Notes: generated by a model not told the origin, from the sequence alone. 64,000 nucleotides of DNA from Thermomicrobiales bacterium (GCA_023957115.1 JAMLHN010000004.1:85551-149550); one strand, 5' to 3'; shown: positions 1 through 9,054, counted from the stretch's first letter. Translations and numbers: made by a program.

Positions 1-1
1 C

Positions 2-478
2 CGCTTCGGCACATCGAACGGCCGCTATCTGATGGATGACCAGATCGCCGAAGCCACGGCTCAATACCTGCGAGACATCGGATTCGACATCGAATTCGAT
101 GCACCCGAGTACAGCGTCTTTACCCAGCGCTCGCAGGACGGTGAATACAACATCTACTTGAGCTCGCGCACCGGATCGACGACCGCGAACGATCCGGCCG
201 TGCTCAGTGACTTCTACACGCCCTATTCGTCGCAACGATTCAAATACAGCAATCCCCGGGTAGACGAACTGATCGAGCAGGGTCTTGCCGCTGTCGACGC
301 ATCCGAGGAGGAGCTGAACGCGATCTACGGTGAAGTGCAAGCAATTGTATGGGAGGAGGCCCCCTGGGCGGTCCTCTACTACCTCCCCAGCCTGGTCGCC
401 GTCAACAAGAAGCTGCAAGGCTTCGAGCCACGCGCTGACGAGATGTACTACTTCTTCACGTCACACATCGCGGACTAG
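2..478 (+). CDS. Peptide-type ABC transporter substrate-binding protein, C-terminal part (5' truncated by window)
   Basis: The reading frame is open from base 2 and continues upstream of the window, so the ATG at 32 is internal. The visible ~158 residues are the C-terminal lobe of an SBP_bac_5 (family 5) solute-binding protein: the opening GRYLMDDQIAEA block, the YSNPRVDELIEQG block and the closing region where the ligand-binding domain ends (YLPSLVAVNKKLQGF) are typical. Such proteins deliver peptides or other small solutes to DppB/DppC permeases outside the membrane. Its permeases follow at 1886 and 2972 but are now separated from it by an insertion sequence that begins 10 bp after its stop codon. 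Confidence 0.9.
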   Translation, partial: RFGTSNGRYLMDDQIAEATAQYLRDIGFDIEFDAPEYSVFTQRSQDGEYNIYLSSRTGSTTANDPAVLSDFYTPYSSQRFKYSNPRVDELIEQGLAAVDASEEELNAIYGEVQAIVWEEAPWAVLYYLPSLVAVNKKLQGFEPRADEMYYFFTSHIAD

Positions 479-488
479 GCGAGGCGGA
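479..488 (+). repeat. Target site duplication, left copy
   Basis: The ten bases GCGAGGCGGA directly outside the left inverted repeat are repeated exactly at 1745-1754 outside the right one. A 10-bp duplication fits ISAs1-family insertion. It starts immediately after the stop codon of the binding-protein gene. Confidence 0.92.
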
Positions 489-504
489 CAGGGCCATCGC
501 ATCT
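489..504 (+). repeat. IS left terminal inverted repeat
   Basis: Sixteen bases identical to the reverse complement of 1729-1744; beyond the perfect part the next bases match partly. The transposase stop codon (504-506) overlaps the inner edge. Confidence 0.93.
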
Positions 505-1640
505 TATTGAGCGAGGGTGACGCCGAGCACGTGGAGCAAATAGCCGTCGTCCCAGCCAGCTTTGAGGCGACTGGCCTTGACGCCGACTTTGCGGGTGGGA
601 TCGGCACGCAGCAGATTGAGCACTAGCTTGCGCAGCAGCGCCAGATTGGCGGCGGCATGCCCCACCCGCGCTCGACTGCCATCTTCCCGAAACGCCACAT
701 CCAGCACCCAGTGCACCTGGTTTTCGATGCCCCAGTGACTGCGCACCGCATGCGCAATCGCGTGGGCATCCCCCGGCAAACTCGACAGATAATAGCGCGT
801 GTGCTGCACGCAGGTCTCCCCGATCTGGCGCTGGCCCACCACCTGGGCAATGGTGCGCAATCCCGGCCATGCCCCCGTCGGATTGAGCCACGCGATCACC
901 GCGGCATCGTCGATGGTGCGGCACGTGCGTGTTTCCAGGCGCCCGTGCCCTTTTTCCTTGGTCGTGGTCTGGTGCTCGGGATCAGCCAGGGCAAAACTGT
1001 CGATGACATCGCGCAGCATATCGGGCTGATTCTCCTTCAAGGCCAGCACATAGTCGCCGCCCTGGGCCACGATCTGAGCGGCAATGGCGGTTTGGCACCC
1101 CATAGCATCAATGGTGACGGTCTGGCCGGTCAGATCGAGCTGGCGGAGCAAGCGGGGAATGGCGGTGATCTCGTTGCTCTTGTCATCAACGGCAACTTGA
1201 CCAAGCACCAACCGATTGGCACTGGACCAGGCGCTTACCAGATGGGGTGCCCGCTGTCCTGGGTGGCGCGCGGCCCGCACTGTTTTGCCATCGATCGCGA
1301 CAATGCCGGTCGGCTCGTCCGCACCCGCCGCCTCCGTGGCCAGGAGGCGCGCCCAGCGCACCAGGCCCTGCTCCAGTTGCTCCGGATCGAGCCGACTGAA
1401 GACCCGGCCGAAGGTATCGTGCGAGGGGATGCCATTGGGCAGCTTGAGCCAGGTGCGCAGCCAGGGCAGCTTGATCTCTCCCCATTCCGCTACTTCCACC
1501 CAGCTTTCGGCGCCTGCTAACACGGCGCACAGCGCGATGGTGACCACATCCAGGAGCTGGTGGCGTTTGGTGCGCTCGATGCGCGGGTCAACCAGATCGT
1601 GAAAACAGTCGGCGATACGGGGAACGGGACACGCGGACAT
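504..1640 (-). CDS. ISAs1-family transposase
   Basis: About 378 residues, the usual length for ISAs1 (H-repeat-associated) transposases. The N-terminus has the family helper domain (FHDLVDPR... HQLLDVVTIALCAVLAGAESW). The catalytic DDE triad is visible: Asp in VAIDGKT (about residue 117), Asp in TIDAMGCQ (about 177) and Glu in SHWGIENQ (about 305). The ATG at 1640 is chosen because homology begins there; the frame is open further upstream but that part is outside recognisable protein and crosses the IS end. It fills almost the whole element and looks functional. Confidence 0.93.
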   Translation of the reverse strand: MSACPVPRIADCFHDLVDPRIERTKRHQLLDVVTIALCAVLAGAESWVEVAEWGEIKLPWLRTWLKLPNGIPSHDTFGRVFSRLDPEQLEQGLVRWARLLATEAAGADEPTGIVAIDGKTVRAARHPGQRAPHLVSAWSSANRLVLGQVAVDDKSNEITAIPRLLRQLDLTGQTVTIDAMGCQTAIAAQIVAQGGDYVLALKENQPDMLRDVIDSFALADPEHQTTTKEKGHGRLETRTCRTIDDAAVIAWLNPTGAWPGLRTIAQVVGQRQIGETCVQHTRYYLSSLPGDAHAIAHAVRSHWGIENQVHWVLDVAFREDGSRARVGHAAANLALLRKLVLNLLRADPTRKVGVKASRLKAGWDDGYLLHVLGVTLAQ

Positions 1641-1728
1641 GCCGAGACCTTGCCTGCGGGGCGCGGGAGCGGACCAGCCCAGTCGCGGGCGGTGTCCAGC
1701 AGTATGCGGTCTCAGCCACACAAGAATT

Positions 1729-1744
1729 AGATGCGATGGCCCTG
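1729..1744 (+). repeat. IS right terminal inverted repeat
   Basis: AGATGCGATGGCCCTG, the exact reverse complement of 489-504. Confidence 0.93.
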
Positions 1745-1754
1745 GCGAGGCGGA
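1745..1754 (+). repeat. Target site duplication, right copy
   Basis: GCGAGGCGGA, identical to 479-488. Confidence 0.92.
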
Positions 1755-1885
1755 TGATCGGCTTGCACGGCATTGCGCCGCGGCTTCCGGGAGCACGACG
1801 TGCAGGATTGCCTGGCCAGCGCGCCTCCTGCCGCGGACGACGCCGTCCGCTCCGTCATGACCTTGGCGCAATCCGGTTCGTACCC

Positions 1886-2812
1886 ATGATCACCGGTCGC
1901 TATCTCCTCGAGCGGTTGCTTCAGCTCCTCGTCACGCTCTGGGCGATCTCGCTGGTTGTCTTCGTCATGCTCCGGCTGGCACCGGGCGACCCGGCGTCGA
2001 TCATGATGGGCGAACAGGCGAGTCCAGAGCAGGTCGACGCCCTGCGGCGTGACATGGGGCTGGATGAACCGATTCTCGTGCAATACGTCCGGTACATGGA
2101 AAACCTGCTGCATGGGGACTTCGGGCGCAGCGTCCGTTCTCACCGGCCCGCGCTCGAGGTGGTAGCCGAGCGCATTCCGGCCACACTGCAGCTGATGGCA
2201 AGCGGTTTTCTCCTGGCGCTCGTTGTCGGTCTGCCGATTGGCATCCTCTCAGCCGTCAAGCACGGTTCGATGATCGACGCGCTGGCCAGGCTGCTGGCCC
2301 TGCTGGCGCAGGCAATCCCCGGGTTTTGGCTGGGGCTGATGATGATCATCGTCTTCTCGGTCAAATTCGGCTGGCTTCCGGTTGCCGGTCGAGGCAGCAT
2401 CGCGCACCTCATCATGCCCACCATCACCCTCAGCTTTTATTTCCTCGGGTTGATCATTCGCATTACCCGCTCCGAGTTGCTCGATGTGCTGAATCAGGAC
2501 TACATGCGCACCGCCCGCGCGAAAGGTCTGGCTGAGCGGATCGTGCTGATTCGGCATGGACTGCGCAACAGCATGATGCCGCTTATCACAATCCTGGGAC
2601 TAGAACTCGGCACTCTGCTGGGCGGTGCGGTGATTACGGAAACCGTCTTTTCCTGGCCCGGCATGGGAACACTCACCGTCAACTCCATCTATATGCACGA
2701 CTATCCGATCGTCCAGGCATCGGTACTGCTCTTCGGCGCGCTCTTCATCGTGATCAACGCCGTCGTCGACATTCTCTATTTCTCTATCGATCCAAGACTT
2801 CGAACGGCGTAA
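1886..2812 (+). CDS. DppB-type ABC transporter permease
   Basis: 308 residues of the DppB/OppB family of inner-membrane permeases for peptides, nickel or related solutes. It begins MITGRYLLERLLQLLVTLWA with the first membrane helix, has the family extracytoplasmic block RLAPGDPASIMMGEQ, and the cytoplasmic EAA-loop region RTARAKGLAERIVLIRHGLRN that contacts the ATPase. The frame is open from 1736, but that upstream part includes IS terminal sequence, so the ATG at 1886, where family similarity starts, is preferred. It pairs with the DppC-type gene that follows. Confidence 0.92.
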   Translation: MITGRYLLERLLQLLVTLWAISLVVFVMLRLAPGDPASIMMGEQASPEQVDALRRDMGLDEPILVQYVRYMENLLHGDFGRSVRSHRPALEVVAERIPATLQLMASGFLLALVVGLPIGILSAVKHGSMIDALARLLALLAQAIPGFWLGLMMIIVFSVKFGWLPVAGRGSIAHLIMPTITLSFYFLGLIIRITRSELLDVLNQDYMRTARAKGLAERIVLIRHGLRNSMMPLITILGLELGTLLGGAVITETVFSWPGMGTLTVNSIYMHDYPIVQASVLLFGALFIVINAVVDILYFSIDPRLRTA

Positions 2813-2971
2813 CGGCGGCAGACGTGCCGAACGCATAATTGCGGACAGGATCCGAACATCGCGGCTTCGATCTCGAATCGGCTGCTCATAGAGCCGGCCA
2901 GCCAATCACTCGCGGCTGCAACGCCCTCGCGTTGGCGCCGCACCTGGCAGCGCGTCCGCCGGCAACGTCTG

Positions 2972-3781
2972 ATGCTGCTCGGACTTGTCATCTTCCTGGC
3001 CATTATCGCAATCACCATCGCGGCGCCTCTCATCGCTCCACGCAGCCCGGAGCAGCAACAGGTGACCTGGCGCCTGAAACCTCCCGGCTCACAGAATCCC
3101 GATGGCTCGGTCAACTGGCTCGGCACTGACCAGCTCGGGCGTGATGTTCTCAGCCGAACGGTCTACGGCGGCCGGTTGTCACTGGTCATCGCCCTCACAT
3201 CGGCCATCGTGGCCGGTCTGGTTGGACTGCTCTTCGGTTTGCTGGCTGGGTATTTCGGCGGCGCGATCGGCGTCATCGTCGGCCGGCTGTCGGATCTTCA
3301 GCTTGCCCTGCCGCTCGTTCTGGTTGCACTTGTCATCGTGGGACTCATCGGATCGAGTCTACGCAATATCGTGCTGGTTTTTATCGTCACGAGCTGGCCG
3401 GCCTATGCGCGGATGATTCGAGCATCGACGATGCGCGTCAAGCACATGGACTTTGTCGAAGCCGGTCACGCACTTGGCGCACGCACACCACAGATTCTGC
3501 GGCGACATATTTTTCCAAATGTGCTCACCTCCCTTATCGTGCTGGCGTCATTCGATGTTTCCCGCATGATCCAGCTGGAAGCCTCGCTCGGATTCCTCGG
3601 ACTTGGCGTGCAGCCACCAACCCCAACCTGGGGAAATATGCTGGCCGATGGCCGCGGCTACCTGACGACGGCCTGGTGGATTGCCACCTTTCCCGGTATC
3701 GCCATCGTCCTCACCTCGGCAGCCGTCAATTTCATCGGGGATGGACTGCGCGACATCCTCGACCCGCGCATGACCACCTGA
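2972..3781 (+). CDS. DppC-type ABC transporter permease (start uncertain)
   Basis: DppC/OppC-family permease: the block NWLGTDQLGRDVLSRTVYGGR and the EAA-loop region (FVEAGHALGARTPQILRRHIFPN) are clear. 2972 is the first ATG/GTG/TTG in frame, but it sits at the edge of the first membrane helix and gives only 269 residues. The frame upstream to 2858 reads like the missing cytoplasmic N-terminus (basic, RRTWQRVRRQRL just before the helix), and an AGGA at 2847-2850 precedes an ATC at 2858, which would give 307 residues, the normal length. Either a non-standard start or a mutated start codon is likely. Confidence 0.88.
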   Translation: MLLGLVIFLAIIAITIAAPLIAPRSPEQQQVTWRLKPPGSQNPDGSVNWLGTDQLGRDVLSRTVYGGRLSLVIALTSAIVAGLVGLLFGLLAGYFGGAIGVIVGRLSDLQLALPLVLVALVIVGLIGSSLRNIVLVFIVTSWPAYARMIRASTMRVKHMDFVEAGHALGARTPQILRRHIFPNVLTSLIVLASFDVSRMIQLEASLGFLGLGVQPPTPTWGNMLADGRGYLTTAWWIATFPGIAIVLTSAAVNFIGDGLRDILDPRMTT

Positions 3782-3835
3782 CAAGAACTGATTCGAAGCA
3801 ATGAGATCGATCGCACGCAGAAAGGAACAGAACCG

Positions 3836-4249
3836 ATGAGTATCGTCGAGCCAACCTATAGCGCACGCTCCTACAGCATGGGCCTGCCGACAAGAACGCT
3901 GAACACGATGCGCAACCACCACATCGTGCTCGACAGTCCCGGTTTGCGAGAAGCGATCATGCAGGGCGAGGCGTTCGTGGCCGCCGTTTCCTCATGCGCG
4001 GTCGCTATCATCGAACGACGCGCTCCCGAGATGGAGATCCCGCTCGAGCGCATCGACGTGTCGATCGACGCCTATCAGAATCCCGATATCGTCTTCTTCG
4101 ATCACATCGATCTGCATTTCCGCATGGTTGGTCCCACCCAGGAACAAGCCGAGGCGCTGGTCAACCGGTTCAAGGAACTCTGTGTGCTCTTTCGTACAAT
4201 TTCCGCTGCTACGACCGTCAATACTGACGTCGCCGTCGCCGCCGAGTAG
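3836..4249 (+). CDS. OsmC-family protein
   Basis: 137 residues with the OsmC/Ohr fold signature: an early R-x-HHIVLDSP strand, a long helix bearing the first cysteine (AAVSSCAVAIIERRAP) and a second cysteine in the C-terminal ELCVLFRTIS segment. In OsmC/Ohr these two cysteines reduce organic hydroperoxides; whether this divergent member is active cannot be told. AAAGGA lies 9 bp before the ATG. It sits between the DppC permease (55 bp upstream) and the M29-like gene (43 bp downstream), so it probably belongs to the importer operon rather than being a free-standing stress gene. Confidence 0.8.
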   Translation: MSIVEPTYSARSYSMGLPTRTLNTMRNHHIVLDSPGLREAIMQGEAFVAAVSSCAVAIIERRAPEMEIPLERIDVSIDAYQNPDIVFFDHIDLHFRMVGPTQEQAEALVNRFKELCVLFRTISAATTVNTDVAVAAE

Positions 4250-4292
4250 CGCGACACACGCAGGATCAGCTCAGCATGAATGACGAAACACG

Positions 4293-5252
4293 ATGAGTGA
4301 CTTTCCAATCGACGGCACGCTTATGCCCGGCGCCCGGCGAATCGTCTCGGTCTGCGCAGGGGTGCAACCGGGCGAGCAGGTCGTGATCGTTTCCGATACC
4401 AACCGGCCGCGTTCGGTTATCACCGCATTACTGGAAGCGGTCACCGAAGCGGGCGGGATCGGATCGGCCATTATCACCAAGCCCGTTCCGTCCGGCGCCG
4501 AGCCACCGGACGCGGTCCGGGCTGCCATCCATGCCTCCGATGTCACCTTGGCTGTCACCAGTGGCGCGCTCTATCACACACGCGCGGTGCAGGATGCCGG
4601 GGACCTGCGCTTCCTTGGGCTTACCGCGTTTATCCCCGAGGTGTTGCGTGAGGGCGGCGTGTTCGCCGACTTCCCGGCGCTGGCGCCACGTGCCTACCGG
4701 CTGGCCGAGCTGCTCTTCCGTGCGCGTACCGCCCGGGTGACCGCACCCGGCGGAACCGACCTGACCGTCGATCTCACCGGACGCGACGCCGTGCCGATCA
4801 CGGCGCTGGCCCACGAGCGCGGGGAAAAGAATGGCTGTCCCGATATCGAGGCATTCATCGCCCCCATCGAATCCAGCGCCAACGGCGTGGTGTTGGTCGA
4901 TGCGTCTGCCTCGGTTGCCGGTGTCCTCTCGGAGCCCATCCGCATCACGGTCGAGAACGGGCGCGCGGTTTCCATCGAGGGTGGCGCGGGAGCGGACGCG
5001 GTTCGCGCCGCGCTCGAAGCCGCCGGGTTCGATTCGGTCTACCAACTGGCCGAGTTTGCCTTCGGGCTCAATCCGAACGGCATCATCCGTGGCGTCATCG
5101 TCGAGGACGAAGGCGTCGCCGGCACCGGCCACATCGCCCTCGGCAGCAACATCCACTTTGGCGGCGCGAACGACGCTCCACTCCATCTCGATTTCGTCTA
5201 TCGCGAACCGACCTTGTGGCTGGATGGGGAACAGGTCGAGATCGTCGGGTAG
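4293..5252 (+). CDS. M29 aminopeptidase / NicX-like metalloenzyme
   Basis: 319 residues resembling the thermophilic M29 aminopeptidase fold shared by leucyl aminopeptidase AmpS/PepS and 2,5-dihydroxypyridine 5,6-dioxygenase (NicX). The N-terminal Rossmann-like half (VQPGEQVVIVSDTNRP) is followed by the metal-binding C-terminal half: E-D-E-G-V-A-G-T-G-H-I-A-L-G-S-N and the HLDFVYREPTL strand supply Glu, His and Asp ligands. It ends the importer operon, so it may process the imported solute. Peptidase and ring-cleaving dioxygenase roles cannot be separated from sequence alone. The shorter length than classic M29 peptidases (about 400) favours the NicX-like branch. Confidence 0.75.
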   Translation: MSDFPIDGTLMPGARRIVSVCAGVQPGEQVVIVSDTNRPRSVITALLEAVTEAGGIGSAIITKPVPSGAEPPDAVRAAIHASDVTLAVTSGALYHTRAVQDAGDLRFLGLTAFIPEVLREGGVFADFPALAPRAYRLAELLFRARTARVTAPGGTDLTVDLTGRDAVPITALAHERGEKNGCPDIEAFIAPIESSANGVVLVDASASVAGVLSEPIRITVENGRAVSIEGGAGADAVRAALEAAGFDSVYQLAEFAFGLNPNGIIRGVIVEDEGVAGTGHIALGSNIHFGGANDAPLHLDFVYREPTLWLDGEQVEIVG

Positions 5253-5286
5253 CGTGCCGTTCCGCCCCAGCCCAGCATCGCATGAG

Positions 5287-5340
5287 GTAGACGCCGGCCC
5301 TGCGCCGGCGGTGCTTCGCCGGCACAGGGCCGGCGTCTAC
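5287..5340. repeat. Long GC-rich palindrome between convergent genes
   Basis: Two 24-base arms (5287-5310 and 5317-5340) pair at 23 of 24 positions around a 6-base loop. It lies between the convergent genes ending at 5252 and 5372. There is no U-tract, so it is either a non-canonical bidirectional terminator or a REP-like mobile palindrome. Confidence 0.8.
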
Positions 5341-5371
5341 GCTATCCCCGAGCAATCACCCGGATTCCATA

Positions 5372-6270
5372 TTACATGCGGAGGCGGGGATCCAGGGCGT
5401 CCCGGAGGGCGTCGCCGACGAAATTGAGCCCCATAACGGTCATGAAGATGGCGGCGCCCGGTCCGAAGACGAGCCAGGGGGCATCCTGCAGGTATTGCCG
5501 CCCTTCGCTCACCATGCGTCCCCAACTGGCCGCGGGAGGGCTCACCCCGAGCCCAAGAAAGCTCAGGCTCGCTTCCGCAAGAATGGCGAACGCGACGCTC
5601 AGCGACGTCTGCACGATGAGTGGCGCCGCAATATTCGGCAGGATATGGCGGACCATGATCCGGGTGTGCTTGGTGCCAACTGTATGCGCCGCGAGCACGA
5701 ACTCCTGCTCTTTGTCACCAGGACCTGTCCGCGAGCGACCCGCGCAAAGGTCGGGATATAGACCACCGCAATGGCGAATATGGGCGCCGAGATACCGGCC
5801 CCAACGACGGTGGCAACCGCAATTGCCAGCACAAGCGCGGGAAAGGCGAGGATCGAGTCCATCAACCGCATGGCGACATTGTCGACGCGGCCGCCGAAAT
5901 AACCCGCGGAGATGCCGATGGCCGTCCCGATGGCGAGCGCGGCGCCGACCGCAACGATACCCACCAGCAGACTCACCCGCGCGCCGTAGATGACCCGGCT
6001 GAGGATGTCCCGTCCGAGATCGTCGGTACCAAGCCAATGACTGCGGCTCGGCGATTGCAGCGCGTTGAGGATATCGGTCTTGGCCGGATCGTACGGCGCC
6101 AGCAACGGAGCAAAGATGGCGCAGAGCATGACGAGCGCGCAGATCACGAGTCCCAGCGGCGCCATGCGGGCCTTCAAGAGACGACGAAGCACCACGAATG
6201 AGCGGCCCGTGCGCCGGGTGTCCAACACCGGAGAAGCTGCCTGTTCGAGTGAGGAGCTCATCGTCGACAC
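5372..6270 (-). pseudogene. DppC-type ABC permease, frameshifted
   Basis: The N-terminal two thirds are read in one frame from ATG 6270 (through FARVARGQVLVT) and the C-terminal third continues in another frame (KEQEFVLAAHTVGTKH to the stop at 5372). The two parts join at about 5714-5716, where one base is missing. Together they make a normal DppC protein with the HWLGTDDLGRDILSRVIYGAR block and the EAA region MVRHILPNIAAPLIVQTSLS. The break is in the cytoplasmic loop that contacts the ATPase. The neighbouring binding-protein gene also carries a nonsense codon, which makes genuine decay more likely than a single read error. Confidence 0.85.
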
Positions 6271-6276
6271 GGCAAT

Positions 6277-7221
6277 CTATCGCATCCGAATTCTGGGATC
6301 GAGGGCAGCATACAGCAAGTCGGCGATCAGATTGGCGCCGATGAATCCGATGACCGTCAGGAGCACCACCCCCTGCAGGACGGGGTAATCACGCGCAAAC
6401 ACGGAATCGACGATCAAACGGCCCACCCCAGGGATGGCGAAGATATATTCGGTGATTACCGCTCCGGCGATCAGGTTCCCAACCTGCAGCCCGACGACGG
6501 TCACGACCGGGATCAACGCATTGCGCAGTCCGTGCCGAATGACCACGCGGCGTTCGACGAGTCCCTTGGCGCGGGCGGTGCGGATGTAATCCTGCGCCAG
6601 CGCCTCCAGCAGGCTCGAACGGGTCATACGCATGATGACGGCGGCCAGCGCCATTCCCAGTGTGATCGAGGGCAGCAGCAACGAGCGAAACCCCTCCACT
6701 GGATCCTGGAAGATGTCGACATAGCCAGAGGTCGGCAACCAGCCGAGCCGTATGGAAAAGAAGAAGATGAGCAGCAGACCGATGAGAAAATTGGGCATCG
6801 ATACCCCAAGCAGGGCAAAGGTCGTGGCCGCGGTATCGAGCCGGGAATTGCGCCGGGTCGCGGAGATGACACCGACGGGTAACGCCACCGCGAGCCCGAT
6901 GATCATGGCCATCACGCTCAGCTGCAACGTCGGCTTGACCCGGGAGAGCACGACATCCAGCACCGGCTCGCGGGTGCGAATCGACTCGCCCAGGTCGCCT
7001 TGCAGGGCGTTTCCGAGCCAGCTCAGATATTGCCGGTAGAGTGGGCGGTCGAGGCCCAGGTCGGCCCGAATGCGCGCAATCGCTTCGGGATCCTGAACCT
7101 CGCCCGCCATGACCTGCACGGGATCACCCGGAATCAGGTGCATCAACGAAAAGATCGTGACGCTGACCAGCAAGAGAACCGGAACGGTTCCAATGAGTCT
7201 TTGCAGCAGAAACGCCGCCAC
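6277..7221 (-). CDS. DppB-type ABC transporter permease
   Basis: 314 residues, intact, GTG start. It has the DppB N-terminal helix (FLLQRLIGTVPVLLLVSVTI), the periplasmic block HLIPGDPVQVMAGE and the EAA loop RTARAKGLVERRVVIRHGLRN. It starts 9 bp after the stop of the upstream binding-protein gene and ends 6 bp before the DppC start, so the three were one operon on the minus strand behind gamma-glutamyltransferase. With both partner genes broken it is probably no longer useful. Confidence 0.92.
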   Translation of the reverse strand: MAAFLLQRLIGTVPVLLLVSVTIFSLMHLIPGDPVQVMAGEVQDPEAIARIRADLGLDRPLYRQYLSWLGNALQGDLGESIRTREPVLDVVLSRVKPTLQLSVMAMIIGLAVALPVGVISATRRNSRLDTAATTFALLGVSMPNFLIGLLLIFFFSIRLGWLPTSGYVDIFQDPVEGFRSLLLPSITLGMALAAVIMRMTRSSLLEALAQDYIRTARAKGLVERRVVIRHGLRNALIPVVTVVGLQVGNLIAGAVITEYIFAIPGVGRLIVDSVFARDYPVLQGVVLLTVIGFIGANLIADLLYAALDPRIRMR

Positions 7222-7230
7222 CGCGACGAA

Positions 7231-8838
7231 CTAGCTGAGCGAAACCGGGCCGAACCGCATCATGCCGTCAGGCACCGGCTGATACCCCTGGAGACGATTG
7301 GTCATGGCCTTCGGTTCGTCTGGATGCCAGATGAAGATGGCCGGGACCTCCTCCTGGAGAATCTCCGTCACCTGCGCGTAGATCTGCGCCCGTTCTGCCT
7401 GATCGGAGACGACTCGTCCCTGCTCGAGCAACTCGTTGACTTCGGCGTTATCGAAACCGCCGTAGTTCATCCCACCCTCCACGTGGAAGTGTTGGAAGGT
7501 GTTGCCATCGGGGTCCGGCCGGCCGCTCCATTGCGACCAGGTCGCCTCGAAGTTCTTTGCCACCGTGTCGGCAATCTGCGTGGCGGTGTCCACCTGGATC
7601 ACCTCCATGGTGATCCCGACCTCGGCGAGCATCGCCTGCATCAACTGGGCGACCTGAAGGTTGCTGGGCGTCGGCTCGGTCTTGAAGGCAAACGAGAAGC
7701 CGTCGGGCATTCCCGCCTCTTCGAGCTTGGCGCGGGCGAGATCGAGATCGACGGTCCGGGCAGGGATATCGGTGGCATAGGCCCAGCTGGCCGGCGAGAT
7801 CGGGCCATTTGCCGGCACGCCAATACCGAGATAGATGCCCTGAACGATTGCATCGATATCGACGGCGGCGGCGACAGCCTCCCGCAGCGCCTTGTTGTCG
7901 AAGGGAGCGGCCGTGCCGTTCAACCAGATGAACCAGACGGCAAGCGATGGAACGTCGATCGTCGTGAGATTTGCGTCTTCTCGCGTGTCGGCCACGAAAC
8001 GAGGCGGCACCGAATCGACGATATCGAGCTCGCCATTCTGGAGCGCGGCAATCCGGACGGAGTCGTCGAGGATCACACGGTACTGCACTTCATCGAGATA
8101 GGGCAGCTCCGCTTCCCAATAGTTCTCGTTGCGCGCCAGATAGAGGTGATCGTCCTTCTGCCACTCGACGAATGTGAACGGTCCGGTGCCGACCGGGTTC
8201 CGAGCGAGATCTTCGCCATATTCCTCGATGGCTGCCGGGGAGATGATCATCCCGGTGCGATCGGTCAGGGTGGCAAGCAGGGCGGAGTTGGGCGCTTCCA
8301 GGTTCAGCTAAACGGTGTAGTCATCGACCACCTCGACCGAGGTGATACCGGCGACCTCACCGCGCCGCAGCGACTGCAGGTTGGGATCCATCATACGATC
8401 GAAATTGACCTTGACGGCTTCGGCATTGAAATCCGTTCCATCATGGAAGGTAACCCCCTGCCGCAGATGGAAGATATACGTTTGCGGGTCGGGCGTCTCC
8501 CACGACTCGGCAAGCCCAGGCTCGATGGCGAGGTTCTCCCCGAGTCTGACGAGCGCATCGTAAACATTGAAATAGATCTGGCGATCGAGCTTCGATCCGG
8601 AAAAGTGGGGATCCATGGTCGCGGCGTCGAGATAGAGCCCAACCCGCAGGGTTCCGCCAGGCTGGGGCGATCCATCCTGGAATCTGGCCATCGTTGCAAA
8701 GCCAGGACGCCCGGCCGCCAAACCTGAAACCGGCCCAAAGGCGGCAGCTCCGCCGAATGCGGCAGCGCCACCGAGCAGGCGCCTGCGAGAGAGTCTCACC
8801 GACTCGCCAGGGCGAGTTTGCACGTCACGATCCTCCAC
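7231..8838 (-). pseudogene. Peptide-type substrate-binding protein interrupted by an in-frame stop
   Basis: A family 5 solute-binding protein. The N-terminus has a twin-arginine signal (SRRRLLGGAAAFGG) and the FHDGTDFNAEAVKVNFDRM block; after VEVVDDYTV an in-frame TAG (8308-8310) occurs, and the same frame resumes at once with LNLEAPNSALLATLTDRTGM and runs through the rest of the protein to 7231. A single substitution from AAG or CAG would give this TAG. The GTG at 8838 is chosen as start because AAAGGAAA lies just upstream. It follows gamma-glutamyltransferase and precedes DppB/DppC genes. Confidence 0.88.
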
Positions 8839-9054
8839 GATCTTTCCTTTCGTCGCGTCTACGCGGACAGAATGAAACCAGAGCATACCCGCCGGTCAAA
8901 ATGGCGTCAAATAAGAATCTCCCGGCGATAAGTAACAATCTCCCGGGCCCCACGCGGACACCTGGCAATGAAGAAGACGGGGCCAGCGCCCAGGGGGCAG
9001 GCCGACGATTTCTGGCAGTTGCTCAGGACGCAGAACCTCTCGCACAACCGTACG

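Larger units (their letters stand above)
489..1744 (-). mobile_element. Complete ISAs1-family insertion sequence (1256 bp)
   Basis: The element is bounded by perfect 16-bp terminal inverted repeats (489-504, CAGGGCCATCGCATCT, and its reverse complement at 1729-1744) and flanked by a perfect 10-bp target duplication. It carries one full-length transposase gene on the minus strand. Size, repeat and duplication lengths match the ISAs1 family. Intact ends, ORF and target duplication indicate a recent insertion. It lies between the binding-protein and permease genes of an importer operon and may be polar on the permeases. Confidence 0.95.

Noticed and set aside
1745-1885. N-terminal extension of the DppB gene after the IS
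   Set aside because: The open frame from 1736 includes IS terminal bases and lacks DppB similarity; translation most likely starts at 1886.
7000-8727. Long plus-strand open frame (575 residues)
   Set aside because: Antisense to the broken binding-protein gene and DppB start; no recognised family.
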